Under the pieces are notes generated by a model, which saw only the letters and a program-made list of their open reading frames with translations, ran no database searches and was not told the DNA's origin. Of a DNA stretch of 64,000 bases, positions 54,621 through 63,757 are shown piece by piece (positions within the stretch are counted from its first letter, which is position 1; each line of letters begins with the position of its first letter). Position numbers and translations under genes: made by a program. The DNA comes from Leifsonia sp. EB41 (lineage in GTDB: Bacteria; Actinomycetota; Actinomycetes; Actinomycetales; Microbacteriaceae), in NCBI RefSeq assembly GCF_041262565.1, contig NZ_JBGCCJ010000001.1:682001-746000 (forward strand), written 5' to 3'.

Positions 54621-54623
54621 TCG

Positions 54624-55472
54624 TTACACCTCGTCGCGCCAGGAGTGTTGCGGGGCGTAGCCCAGCACGCGGCGGGCCTTGTCGATCGAGAGGAGGGTGT
54701 CGTTGTTGTCGAGGTCGTCGCGCTTCAGGGGGACGCCGGGGAAGACCTCCGCGACGAGCTCCGCGTTCGAGCGGGTCATCACGGTGTCGGCGGCGGCGAT
54801 GATGAAGCGGTCGAAGCCGGTGGTGTCCCACTCCAGGGCCTTCTGGATGGCGTGGGCGCCGTCGCGGGCGTCGATGTAGCCCCACAGGTTCCACTTCCGG
54901 CCGCGGGCGTTCTCGTCGTACGACGGGAAGGCTGCGTAGTCGGCCGGCTCCATCACGTTCGAGAAGCGCAGCGCCACGATCTTCAGGGACGGGTCCCAGC
55001 GCACCAGCTCGATCGCCATCTGCTCTTCGAGGTGCTTGACCAGGGAGTAGGTGGACTCCGGGCGGGCAGGGTAGTCCTCGTCCACCGGGATGTAGGGCGG
55101 CGGCACGTCGAACGGGAGGCCGAGCACGGTCTCGCTGGACGCGTAGACGATGTTCTTGATGCCGGCCCGGCGGGCGGCCTGGAAGACGTTGTAGGTGACC
55201 CGGATGTTGTTGTGGAAGGTGGCGACGTCGCTCAGGATGGCCGGCGCCGGGATCGCGGCCAGGTGCACGATGGCGTCGAAGCCGCCGTGCGCGTCGTCGA
55301 CCCCGAGGATCGCGTCGATCGTCTGGCCGTAGTCGGTCAGGTCGACGCCGACGAAGCCGGGGCCGCGGTCCCCCGACGCGTCCAGGTTGACGACGGTGTG
55401 ACCCGCCGCGCGTAGTTCGCGGACGACTGTGCGCCCGAGCTTGCCCGATCCTCCGGTGACTGCGATGTCCAT
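54624..55472 (-). CDS. NAD(P)-dependent epimerase/dehydratase (extended SDR)
   Basis: Probable sugar-nucleotide or sugar epimerase/dehydrogenase. 282 residues; the nucleotide loop TGGSGKLG at residues 6-13, NNIRVTYNVFQAARRAG, and the active-site YSLVK with the preceding VYASSETV. The substrate is not predictable; close forms in actinobacteria include uronate dehydrogenase-like proteins. The start has TAGACT seven bases upstream. Co-directional with def, but with its own promoter. Confidence 0.85.
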   Translation of the reverse strand: MDIAVTGGSGKLGRTVVRELRAAGHTVVNLDASGDRGPGFVGVDLTDYGQTIDAILGVDDAHGGFDAIVHLAAIPAPAILSDVATFHNNIRVTYNVFQAARRAGIKNIVYASSETVLGLPFDVPPPYIPVDEDYPARPESTYSLVKHLEEQMAIELVRWDPSLKIVALRFSNVMEPADYAAFPSYDENARGRKWNLWGYIDARDGAHAIQKALEWDTTGFDRFIIAAADTVMTRSNAELVAEVFPGVPLKRDDLDNNDTLLSIDKARRVLGYAPQHSWRDEV

Positions 55473-55479
55473 GCAGTCG

Positions 55480-55485
55480 AGTCTA
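55480..55485 (-). promoter_or_regulatory. -10 hexamer TAGACT, leaderless epimerase promoter
   Basis: TAGACT, seven bases (CGACTGC), then ATG at 55472; it lies in the 18-bp gap after the def stop. Confidence 0.6.
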
Positions 55486-55490
55486 CGGAC

Positions 55491-55982
55491 TCAGAACCAG
55501 TCGCTCTCCCGGACCTGGCGCATGGCCTCGCGGCGGGTGTCCTTGTCGAGGCGGTCGAGGTAGAGCTTGCCGTCGAGGTGGTCGGTCTCGTGCTGCAGTG
55601 CCTGCGCCATGACGCCGGTGCCGCTGAGCTCGATCTCTTCGCCGTCGAGGTCGACGCCGCGGACCCGCGCGAACGGGTAGCGGGCGGTCTTGAACCACAG
55701 GCCCGGCACCGAAAGGCAGCCCTCGTCCACCAGTTCGGGCTCGCCGGAGACCTCCACGAGCTCCGGGTTGATGATGTAGCCGACCTCGCCGTCCACGTTG
55801 TAGCTGAACGCCCGGAGGCCGACGCCGATCTGCGGGGCGGCGACACCCGCGCGGCCCGGCGCGATGACGCTGTCGATCAGGTCCTCGACCAGGCCGCGGA
55901 CGCCTTCGTCGATGGCGCCGACAGGCGCGGACGGGGTCTTCAGGACGGGGTCGCCGAACAGGCGGATCTGACGTTCGGTCAC
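55491..55982 (-). CDS. def: Peptide deformylase
   Basis: Removes the formyl group from nascent proteins. 163 residues with all three metal motifs: GVAAPQIG (the usual G-x-G-x-A-A-P-Q with V in the third position), EGCLSVPG and [12 protein letters not shown] start with GAGGAG ten bases upstream. It follows the MinD/ParA-like gene by 46 bp on the same strand. Confidence 0.95.
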   Translation of the reverse strand: MTERQIRLFGDPVLKTPSAPVGAIDEGVRGLVEDLIDSVIAPGRAGVAAPQIGVGLRAFSYNVDGEVGYIINPELVEVSGEPELVDEGCLSVPGLWFKTARYPFARVRGVDLDGEEIELSGTGVMAQALQHETDHLDGKLYLDRLDKDTRREAMRQVRESDWF

Positions 55983-56028
55983 GGGGATCTCCTCGGGCGC
56001 GGGATGCGCGGGGTGGGACGGGAGCGGA

Positions 56029-57342
56029 TCAGGCCCGCTCGGCGGGCAGGCCCTCCACCACGAGCGCGGCGAGCGCCCGGGCGGACAGCTTGGTCAGGGG
56101 CTTGAGGTCCTTCCAGTTGACCACGGAGCCGGCGGCGAGCTGCGGGTCGTACGGGATGCGGACGATCTCGCGCACGCGCGAGCGGAAGTGCGACTCGATC
56201 TCCTCGAGCTTCACCAGGTTGGTCGCGTGCGTCGCGGTGTTGAGGGCGACGACGGCGTTGCGGACCAGGTCCGTGTAGCCGTTCGCCTCCAGCCAGGTGA
56301 GCGTCTCGGACGCCAGCCGCGCCTCGTCCACGCTGCCGCCGGAGACGATCACGATCTCGTCCGCGCGCTGCAGGGTGGCCCGCATCACCGAGTGGACGAT
56401 GCCGGTGCCGCAGTCGGTCAGCACGATCGAGTAGAACCGGGCGGCCAGGTCGGCGACGACGTTGTAGTCGTTCTCGTCGAACGCCTCGGACAGCATCGGG
56501 TCGGTGTCGGAGGCGAGGATGTCGAGCCGGGTCTCGTCGCGCGAGACGAGCGCGGAGAAGTCGGTGAACCCGCCGATGCTCGCCGCCTTGTGCACGACGT
56601 CGCGCACGGTCGCGCGGGTCTGCTTGGGGACGCGCTCGGAGAGCGTGCCGCGGTCGGGGTTGGCGTCGACCGCGATGATGCGGTCCTCGCGCGCGTCGGC
56701 CAGCGCCATCCCGAGCAGCGTCGTGACGGTGGTCTTGCCGACGCCGCCCTTGCGGGTGAGCACCGGCACGAAGCGCGTGCCGCCCTCGAACGCCTTCTGG
56801 ATGCGGTGGTCGAGCTCCTTGCGGGCGCGCACCTTGGCGGAGTCGCCCAGGTTCACCGTGCGGAACGTCGTGTTGTAGACGAAGCGCTGCCACGGCCCCT
56901 CCGGGCCCGGCCGCGTCTTGCGGTTGACCTCGAGCAGGCGGTCGGCGGTCAGCATCGCAGCCGGCTCGGGCTGCGGCGAGTGCTCTCCGCGCAGGCGGTC
57001 GCGGCGCGACTGGGCGTAGGCGTCCTGGCCGGGCAGCGGCGCGACACCGTCGCCCTGCGCGGAGTCCTGCGTCGGCGTCGGGCCGGTCGCCAGCCGGGAG
57101 GCGACGATGGCGACGGACATCGTGGTCGGCTCGGTCGGCGACGCGACGAAACCGGGGTCGACCGGGACGTCGTCGATCGCGACGGCGGCCTCGTCCTCCG
57201 GCACCTCCTGGGGCGGGGCGGGAGGCAGGTCGACGGCGATGCTCAGCTTCGTGTCGATCTCGAGCGGGGACGGCCTGAACGCCGGCTCGACGTCCCGGGA
57301 CGCGAGGTCGCCGTGTTCCGGCTCCTCCGGCTTGTCTGCCAC
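56029..57342 (-). CDS. MinD/ParA-like ATPase with long N-terminal region
   Basis: P-loop ATPase of the MinD/ParA group, partner unknown. 437 residues: about 120 residues of acidic, Pro-rich, probably disordered sequence, a short conserved segment ([20 protein letters not shown]), then the ATPase domain with deviant Walker [18 protein letters not shown] near 195-212, VDANPDRGT and the switch region TDCGTG. Similar actinobacterial proteins are linked to type VII secretion (EspI-like) or to polar sorting, but no esx gene is near. GTG start with AGGAGGAG upstream. Confidence 0.8.
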   Translation of the reverse strand: MADKPEEPEHGDLASRDVEPAFRPSPLEIDTKLSIAVDLPPAPPQEVPEDEAAVAIDDVPVDPGFVASPTEPTTMSVAIVASRLATGPTPTQDSAQGDGVAPLPGQDAYAQSRRDRLRGEHSPQPEPAAMLTADRLLEVNRKTRPGPEGPWQRFVYNTTFRTVNLGDSAKVRARKELDHRIQKAFEGGTRFVPVLTRKGGVGKTTVTTLLGMALADAREDRIIAVDANPDRGTLSERVPKQTRATVRDVVHKAASIGGFTDFSALVSRDETRLDILASDTDPMLSEAFDENDYNVVADLAARFYSIVLTDCGTGIVHSVMRATLQRADEIVIVSGGSVDEARLASETLTWLEANGYTDLVRNAVVALNTATHATNLVKLEEIESHFRSRVREIVRIPYDPQLAAGSVVNWKDLKPLTKLSARALAALVVEGLPAERA

Positions 57343-57480
57343 GCGTGCACTCCTCCTGCCGCTCGACGGCGGCGACTGCGACAGTTTACCGGGCGGCCGC
57401 CCGCGTCGACAGCGAGCGATGCCCGCCGGACGTGCCGCAGCGCTCCCCGCACGGGCGGAGAGCGCTGCGGACGGGGCCGG

Positions 57481-60400
57481 TCAGGCCGGGGTGATGACGA
57501 CCAGGAGGTCGCCCGCGTCCACCTGCTGGGTCTTCGGGATGGCGAGGCGCTCGATCGTGCCTGCGACGGGGGCGGTGATCCCCGCCTCCATCTTCATGGC
57601 CTCGATCGACGCGACGGCCTGGCCCGCGGCGACGACGTCGCCGGGGACCACGTGCAGCGTCACGACGCCGGAGAACGGCGCGGCGACATGACCGGGCTTG
57701 GCGGAGTCGGCCTTCTCGGCCGCCTTCGTCTCGACCGTGATGCTGCGGTCGCGCACGAACACCGGCCGGAGCTGGCCGTTGAGCGTGGTCATGACCGTGC
57801 GCATGCCCTTCTCGTCCGCCTCGCCGATGGCCTCCAAGCCGATGTAGAGCCGCACGCCCTTGCTGAACTCGATGACGTGCTCCTCGCCGGCGCCGAGGCC
57901 GTAGAGGTAGTCGATCGAGTCGACCACCGAGAGGTCCCCGAAGAGCTCCCGGATCTGCTCCTGGATGCGGGTCGGCGCCGGGAAGAGCAGCCGGTTGAGC
58001 GTCGCCCGGCGCTCGGCGCTGGAGCCCTCCAGCGCCTGCGCGTCGGCGGCGGAGACGTCCTCCACGCCGATCTTGATGTTCTTGCCCGCGAGCACCTTGG
58101 TGCGGAACGGCTCCGGCCAGCCGCCGGGCAGCTCCCCCAGCTCGCCGGCCATAAAGCCGACCACCGAGTCGGGGATGTCGTAGTTCTGCGGGTTCTCGGC
58201 GAAGTCGTCCGGGTCCGCCCGCACGGCCGCCAGGTGCAGGGCGAGGTCGCCGACCACCTTCGACGACGGCGTGACCTTGGGGATGCGGCCCAGGATCCGG
58301 TTCGCCGCGGCGTACATGTCCTCGACCAGCTCGAAGTCCTCCGCGAGACCCAGCGCCTTGGCCTGCTGGCGCAGGTTGGACAGCTGGCCGCCGGGGATCT
58401 CGTGCTTGTACACGCGACCGGTGGGGCCGGGCAGGCCCGACTCGAACGGGCGGTACACCTGGCGCACGGCCTCCCAGTACGGCTCGAGGTCCTCGACCGC
58501 GGTCAGCGAGATGCCGGTGTCGCGCTCGGTGTGGGCCAGGGCCGCGACGAGAGCGGAGGCGCTCGGCTGGCTCGTGGTGCCCGACATCGGCGCGCTCGCG
58601 ACGTCGACCGCGTCGGCTCCGGCGCGCGACGCCGCGAGCAGGGTCGCGAGCTGGCCGCCGGGGGTGTCGTGCGTGTGGACGTGGACCGGGAGGTCGAACC
58701 GCTCGCGGAACGCGCTCACCAGCTTCTCGGCGGCGGACGGGCGCAGCAGGCCCGCCATGTCCTTGATCGCGAGGATGTGCGCGCCGGACTCCACGATCTG
58801 CTCCGCGAGGCGCAGGTAGTAGTCGAGCGTGTAGAGGTCCTCGGCCGGGTCGAGCAGGTCGGCGGTGTAGCAGACCGCGACCTCGGCGATCGAGGTGCCG
58901 GTGGCGAGCACCGACTCGATCGCCGGGCGCATCTGCGACACGTCGTTGAGCGCGTCGAAGATGCGGAAGATGTCGACTCCGGTCGACGCGGCCTCCCGCA
59001 CGAACGCGTCGGTCACCTGGGTCGGGTACGGGGTGTAGCCGACGGTGTTGCGGCCGCGCAGCAGCATCTGGATGTTGATGTTCGGCAGCGCCTCGCGCAG
59101 CGACGCGAGCCGCTCCCACGGGTCCTCGCCGAGGAACCGGAGGGCGACGTCGTAGGTCGCGCCGCCCCAGGCCTCCACCGAGAGCAGCTCCGGGGTGAGC
59201 CGGGCGACGTACGGCGCCACGGCCAGGAGGTCCTTGGTGCGCACGCGGGTCGCGAGCAGCGACTGGTGCGCGTCGCGGAAGGTGGTCTCGGTGACCGCGA
59301 GCGCCGTCTGCGCACGCAGCGCCTCGGCGAAGCCCTTCGGGCCCAGCTCCAGCAGCTTCTGCCGCGAGCCGGACGGCGCGGGCACGCTGAGGTCGAGGTG
59401 CGGGAGCTTCTGTGCCGGGTCGGCGACCTCCGGCCGCGGGCCGTTGGGCTGGTTGACGGTGACGTCGGCCAGCCAGTTGAGCACCTTGGTGCCGCGGTCC
59501 TTGGACTCCCGGCCCTTGAAGAGCTGGGGGCGCTCCTCGATGAATGAGGTGGAGACGTTGCCCGCGATGAAGTCCGGGTCCTCCATGACGGCCTGCAGGA
59601 ACGGGATGTTCGTGGCGACGCCGCGGACGCGGAACTCGGCCAGCGCACGCCGCGCGCGCAGCACGGCGGCCGGGAAGTCCCGGCCCCGGGTGATGAGCTT
59701 CGCCAGCATGGAGTCGAAGTGCGGGCTGATCTGCGCGCCGGGGTTGATCGTGCCGCCGTCCAGGCGGATGCCCGCGCCGCCCGGCGACCGGTACGTGGTG
59801 ATCTTGCCGGTGTCGGGACGGAACCCGGCGGTCGGGTCCTCGGTCGTGATTCGGCACTGGAGGGCCGCGCCTCGCATCTGCACCGTGTCCTGGCTGAGGC
59901 CGAGGTCGGCGAGGGTGTCCCCCGCCGCGATGCGGATCTGCGACTGCACCAGGTCGACGTCGGTGATCTCCTCGGTGACCGTGTGCTCCACCTGGATGCG
60001 CGGGTTCATCTCGATGAAGACGTGCTCACCCGCACGGTCACCCGCGGTGTCGAGCAGGAACTCCACGGTGCCGGCGTTCTCGTAGCCGATCGACTTCGCG
60101 AAGGCGATGGCGTCGCGGTACAGCGACTGGCGGATGTCGTCGGACAGGTTCGGCGCCGGCGCGATCTCGACCACCTTCTGGTGGCGGCGCTGCACCGAGC
60201 AGTCGCGCTCGAACAGGTGGATGGTGTCGCCCTGAGAGTCGGCGAGGATCTGCACCTCGATGTGGCGCGGGCGCAGCACGGCCTGCTCCAGGAACATGGT
60301 GGGGTCGCCGAACGCGCTGTCGGCCTCGCGCATGGCCTCCTCGAGCGAGCCGCGCAGCTCCTCCTTGGTCGCGACCCGGCGCATGCCTCGGCCGCCACCG

Positions 60401-60885
60401 CCGGCGACCGCCTTGGCGAAGATCGGGAACCCGATCGCGTCGGCTCCCGCGAGCAGCTCCTCGATGTCGCGCGACGGCGGGGTGGACTTCAGGACGGGGA
60501 CGCCCGCCGCGATGGCGTGCTCCTTGGCGGTCACCTTGTTGCCGGCCATCTCGAGCACCTCAGCGCGCGGGCCGATGAACGCGATGCCCGCCGCGCGGGC
60601 GGCCTCGGCCAGCTCGGGGTTCTCGGAGAGGAAACCGTAACCGGGGTAGATCGCGTCCGCGCCGGACTCCTTGGCGACCCTGATGATCTCCTGCACATCC
60701 AGGTAGGCGCGCACCGGGTGGCCCGGCTCGCCGATCTGGTAGGCCTCATCCGCCTTCAGCCGGTGCATCGAGTTGCGGTCTTCGTACGGGAAGACGGCGA
60801 CCGTGGCGGCGCCCAGTTCGTAGGCGGCGCGGAAGGCCCTGATGGCGATTTCACCGCGATTGGCAACGAGGATCTTACGGAACAT
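57481..60885 (-). CDS. pyc: Pyruvate carboxylase
   Basis: ATP-dependent, biotin-dependent carboxylation of pyruvate to oxaloacetate. 1134 residues: biotin carboxylase domain (1 to about 450; MFRKILVANRGEIA, GGGGRGMRRV), carboxyltransferase domain (about 530-800; the metal-binding HTHDTPGGQ), PYC/allosteric domain, and a biotinyl domain with the modified lysine K1098 in IEAMKMEAG. I start at ATG 60885, with AAAGG upstream and the canonical first residues. Divergent from parA. Confidence 0.96.
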   Translation of the reverse strand: MFRKILVANRGEIAIRAFRAAYELGAATVAVFPYEDRNSMHRLKADEAYQIGEPGHPVRAYLDVQEIIRVAKESGADAIYPGYGFLSENPELAEAARAAGIAFIGPRAEVLEMAGNKVTAKEHAIAAGVPVLKSTPPSRDIEELLAGADAIGFPIFAKAVAGGGGRGMRRVATKEELRGSLEEAMREADSAFGDPTMFLEQAVLRPRHIEVQILADSQGDTIHLFERDCSVQRRHQKVVEIAPAPNLSDDIRQSLYRDAIAFAKSIGYENAGTVEFLLDTAGDRAGEHVFIEMNPRIQVEHTVTEEITDVDLVQSQIRIAAGDTLADLGLSQDTVQMRGAALQCRITTEDPTAGFRPDTGKITTYRSPGGAGIRLDGGTINPGAQISPHFDSMLAKLITRGRDFPAAVLRARRALAEFRVRGVATNIPFLQAVMEDPDFIAGNVSTSFIEERPQLFKGRESKDRGTKVLNWLADVTVNQPNGPRPEVADPAQKLPHLDLSVPAPSGSRQKLLELGPKGFAEALRAQTALAVTETTFRDAHQSLLATRVRTKDLLAVAPYVARLTPELLSVEAWGGATYDVALRFLGEDPWERLASLREALPNINIQMLLRGRNTVGYTPYPTQVTDAFVREAASTGVDIFRIFDALNDVSQMRPAIESVLATGTSIAEVAVCYTADLLDPAEDLYTLDYYLRLAEQIVESGAHILAIKDMAGLLRPSAAEKLVSAFRERFDLPVHVHTHDTPGGQLATLLAASRAGADAVDVASAPMSGTTSQPSASALVAALAHTERDTGISLTAVEDLEPYWEAVRQVYRPFESGLPGPTGRVYKHEIPGGQLSNLRQQAKALGLAEDFELVEDMYAAANRILGRIPKVTPSSKVVGDLALHLAAVRADPDDFAENPQNYDIPDSVVGFMAGELGELPGGWPEPFRTKVLAGKNIKIGVEDVSAADAQALEGSSAERRATLNRLLFPAPTRIQEQIRELFGDLSVVDSIDYLYGLGAGEEHVIEFSKGVRLYIGLEAIGEADEKGMRTVMTTLNGQLRPVFVRDRSITVETKAAEKADSAKPGHVAAPFSGVVTLHVVPGDVVAAGQAVASIEAMKMEAGITAPVAGTIERLAIPKTQQVDAGDLLVVITPA

Positions 60886-60955
60886 GGGGACCTTTCGAGC
60901 AGGGGTCGGCACCACACAGCAAACGGTTAGGTAGTCCAAGACTAGTGAAGGTAAC

Positions 60956-61774
60956 GTGGCTGTCGTGCACGTACTCAGCGTTAGTTCCCTCAAGGGCGGT
61001 GTCGGAAAGACCACGGTGACACTTGGTCTGGCCTCGGCGGCGTTCGCGAAAGGGCTCCGTACGCTGGTCGTCGACCTCGACCCGCAGTCCGACGTCTCGA
61101 CCGGCATGGACATCCAGGTCGCCGGTCACCTCAACGTGGCCGACGTGCTCGCGTCGCCCAAGGAGAAGATCGTCCGCGCGGCGATCGCGCCCTCCGGCTG
61201 GACCAGGGGCCGCGCCGGCAAGGTCGATGTGATGATCGGCAGCCCGTCCGCGATCAACTTCGACGGCCCGCACCCGAGCATCCGCGACATCTGGAAGCTC
61301 GAGGAGGCGCTGGCCAACGTCGAGCACGACTACGAGCTGGTGCTGATCGACTGCGCCCCGTCGCTGAACGCGCTCACCCGCACGGCCTGGGCGGCCAGCG
61401 ACCGCGTGGCGGTCGTGACCGAGCCCGGCCTGTTCTCGGTGGCCGCCGCCGACCGCGCCCTGCGCGCGATCGAGGAGATCCGCCGCGGCCTCTCGCCGCG
61501 CCTCCAGCCGCTCGGGATCATCGTCAACCGCGCCCGCGTGCAGTCGCTGGAGCACCAGTTCCGCATCAAGGAGCTGCGCGACATGTTCGGCCCCCTAGTG
61601 CTCGCGCCCCAGCTCCCCGAGCGCACGTCCCTGCAGCAGGCGCAGGGCGCGGCGAAGCCGCTGCACGTCTGGCCGGGTGAAAGTGCGCAGGAGATGGCGC
61701 ACAACTTCGACCTGCTCCTGGAGCGCGTCCTCCGCACCGCCAAAATCGGCGAATACGCCGTAGCCGGCAACTGA
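60956..61774 (+). CDS. Orphan ParA-family ATPase
   Basis: ParA/Soj-like ATPase. 272 residues; deviant Walker [10 protein letters not shown] at 12-20, Walker A' VDLDPQSDVSTG and Walker B LVLIDCAPSLN. No parB or parS site is nearby, so this is not the chromosomal parAB locus; similar lone ParA genes lie near MerR genes in other actinobacteria. GTG start with GAAGGT seven bases before it; TAGTGA at a 7-bp distance would also fit a leaderless start. Confidence 0.88.
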   Translation: MAVVHVLSVSSLKGGVGKTTVTLGLASAAFAKGLRTLVVDLDPQSDVSTGMDIQVAGHLNVADVLASPKEKIVRAAIAPSGWTRGRAGKVDVMIGSPSAINFDGPHPSIRDIWKLEEALANVEHDYELVLIDCAPSLNALTRTAWAASDRVAVVTEPGLFSVAAADRALRAIEEIRRGLSPRLQPLGIIVNRARVQSLEHQFRIKELRDMFGPLVLAPQLPERTSLQQAQGAAKPLHVWPGESAQEMAHNFDLLLERVLRTAKIGEYAVAGN

Positions 61775-61787
61775 CCCCGACTCCCTC

Positions 61788-61854
61788 ACCGTCGAGTACG
61801 TAATAAATCGACGAAAAACCGCCGAGTACGCGGATCATCGACGTACTCGACGGT
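61788..61854. repeat. 67-bp inverted repeat in a convergent junction
   Basis: Perfect 14-bp arms ACCGTCGAGTACGT (61788-61801) and its complement (61841-61854). The centre holds a further GCCGAGTACG copy at 61821 and ATCGACG on both sides. It fills the 93-bp gap between parA and the MerR gene and is richer in A+T than its surroundings. Confidence 0.88.
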
Positions 61855-61867
61855 CAGGTCAGGTGGG

Positions 61868-62419
61868 TCAGGAGGCCTTGGACTTGGAGGCGCGGCGGGC
61901 GGCGAGCTCGTCGAGGTCCTCGCCCTGGGTGTCCAGCTCGACGAGGGAGGACTCCACCTCGCGGAGCACCTTGCCGACGGCGATGCCGAACACGCCCTGG
62001 CCGCGGCTGACGAGGTCGATGACCTCGTCGTTCGACGTGCACAGGTAGACGCTCGCGCCGTCGCTCATCAGCGTGGTCTGGGCCAGGTCGTTGACCCCCG
62101 ACTCGCGGAGCTGGTTGACGGCGGTGCGGATCTGCTGGAGCGAGATGCCGGTGTCGAGCAGCCGCTTGACCAGCTTGAGCACGAGGATGTCGCGGAAGCC
62201 GTAGAGGCGCTGCGAGCCGGAGCCGGCCGCGCCGCGGACCGTGGGCTCCACGAGGCCGGTGCGCGCCCAGTAGTCGAGCTGGCGGTAGGAGATGCCGGCC
62301 GCGCGGGCCGCGACGGCGCCGCGGTAGCCGTTGGCGTCGTCCATCTCGGGGAGGCCGTCGGTGAACAACAGCCCCAGGTCGTACCGGGCGGCGTCGTTGT
62401 CACGACTCAGTTCGCTCAT
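61868..62419 (-). CDS. MerR-family transcriptional regulator (Rv1830-like)
   Basis: DNA-binding regulator. 183 residues: an N-terminal 35-residue extension, a MerR helix-turn-helix (GISYRQLDYWARTGLVEPTV) and a C-terminal part with LCTSNDEVIDLVSRGQGVFGI. The last feature fits the Rv1830 group, which stands near garA. GAGGGG before the ATG. Its targets cannot be read from sequence. Confidence 0.86.
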   Translation of the reverse strand: MSELSRDNDAARYDLGLLFTDGLPEMDDANGYRGAVAARAAGISYRQLDYWARTGLVEPTVRGAAGSGSQRLYGFRDILVLKLVKRLLDTGISLQQIRTAVNQLRESGVNDLAQTTLMSDGASVYLCTSNDEVIDLVSRGQGVFGIAVGKVLREVESSLVELDTQGEDLDELAARRASKSKAS

Positions 62420-62538
62420 GATGACTGCCCCTCGGTTGACGGATCGTGCGCTTCATGATGAGGCGCTTCAACCACGGTACCCATCCCCCGGTCGCCGGGC
62501 AACGACATCCGGAAAACGTCCTCGGCGTGTCGAGTCGG

Positions 62539-63234
62539 TCAGGGCTGGAGGCGCGTCAGGGCGGCGCGGATGATGCTGCCCCGGACGACGTCGAGCTGCC
62601 CCGCGATCTCGCGGGCGAGCTCGGCGGTCTGCGGTCCCGCCGTCACGTCCTTGCGGCGCGCCAGCGGAACGAGAGCGGTCTCGATCAGCCCGATCTCCCG
62701 CTCGGCGGCGGCGCGGAACCCGCGGAGGTGGCGCGGCCCGATCCCGGTGCTGGACAGTTCGGCGAGCGCTCGGAGCATGGTCAGCGTGTCCTCGCCGTAG
62801 ACCTCTGCCGGCACGACGAGCGAGGCGCTGATGGCCTCCTGCAGCAGTTCGGGGGTGGCGCCGGCCTCGCGGAGCAGCTCGTCGCGGTGGAACCGGCGGC
62901 CGGCCGGAAGCATCGACGCCGAGTCGCGGGCTCCCCCGGGAAGCGGCGGGTTCTCGCCCGCGTCGAGAGCGGCGAGGTACTTCTTGATGACCTTGAGCGG
63001 AAGGTAGTTGTCCCGCTGCATCGCCAGCACGGTGTGCAGCCGCTCCACATCGGCGGGCGAGAACTTGCGGTAGCCCGACGCCGTGCGCGACGGCGCGATG
63101 AGCCCGCGCTCCTCGAGGAAGCGCAGCTTGGACGACGACAGGTCCGGGAACTCGGGGGTCAGGCGCGCCAGCACCTGGCCGATCGAGAGCAGTGCGGGCG
63201 AGGCCGTGTGCGCCCTCGCTGCTTGCCGGGCCAC
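62539..63234 (-). CDS. ftsR: MerR-family regulator FtsR
   Basis: Counterpart of Rv1828 and of C. glutamicum FtsR, which activates ftsZ. 231 residues: MerR helix-turn-helix (LSIGQVLARLTPEFPDLSSSKLRFLEERGLI and on), YRKFSPADVERLHTVLAMQRD, and a C-terminal domain to about 225. It starts 7 bp after the garA stop. The 119-bp gap to the next MerR gene holds no gene. A dyad before ftsZ at 28141 may be its site. Confidence 0.85.
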   Translation of the reverse strand: MARQAARAHTASPALLSIGQVLARLTPEFPDLSSSKLRFLEERGLIAPSRTASGYRKFSPADVERLHTVLAMQRDNYLPLKVIKKYLAALDAGENPPLPGGARDSASMLPAGRRFHRDELLREAGATPELLQEAISASLVVPAEVYGEDTLTMLRALAELSSTGIGPRHLRGFRAAAEREIGLIETALVPLARRKDVTAGPQTAELAREIAGQLDVVRGSIIRAALTRLQP

Positions 63235-63241
63235 TGGTTCG

Positions 63242-63757
63242 TTAGTTCTTCGCCGCAGCGGCGAGGTCTTGCCGTGAGGCGTAGAACGTGAGCCGGAACT
63301 TGCCGATCTGGACCTCGGACGAGTCGCTGAGCAGGGCGCTCTCGATGCGCACGCCGTCGTAGTACGTGCCGTTGAGCGAGCCCAGGTCGCGGACCTCGAA
63401 GGCCGTGCCGCGGCGCGTGAACTCCGCGTGGCGGCGCGAGACGGTCACGTCGTCGAGGAAGATGTCGGCGTTCGGGTGGCGACCCGCGCTGGTGACATCG
63501 GCGTCGAGGAGGAAGCGGGCTCCCGTATTGGGACCGCGCCGCACGATGAGCAGGGCGGAGCCCGACGGCAGCGCCGCGATCGCCTCCTGCTCCTCCGGGC
63601 TGATCTCACCGTCCATCGGGAACATCTTGGAGATGAACTCCTCGCCGAAGCGCGCGGTCGTGTCCTCGTTCCCCGTCGCGGCGTCGCGCAGGGGGTTCTC
63701 GGCGTCGCGGCCGTCGTCGGCAGCAGAAGCCCATTCAGGGTAGTTCTCGTCAGGCAC
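63242..63757 (-). CDS. garA: FHA-domain metabolic regulator GarA/OdhI
   Basis: Binds and inhibits 2-oxoglutarate dehydrogenase until phosphorylated by PknB-type kinases. 171 residues: N-terminal tail with the kinase target pair T33-T34 in NEDTTARF (ETTS-type in M. tuberculosis), and the FHA domain (about 75-155) with GRHPNADIFLDD, SRRHAEF and LNGTYYDG. GTG start with GAGGAGG upstream, overlapping the phosphatidyltransferase end by 8 bp. The kinase at 46293 is a candidate regulator. Confidence 0.92.
   Translation of the reverse strand: MPDENYPEWASAADDGRDAENPLRDAATGNEDTTARFGEEFISKMFPMDGEISPEEQEAIAALPSGSALLIVRRGPNTGARFLLDADVTSAGRHPNADIFLDDVTVSRRHAEFTRRGTAFEVRDLGSLNGTYYDGVRIESALLSDSSEVQIGKFRLTFYASRQDLAAAAKN

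Noticed and set aside
61775-61867. parS site next to the orphan ParA gene
   Set aside because: The palindrome does not match the GTTTCACGTGAAAC type consensus, and there is no parB.
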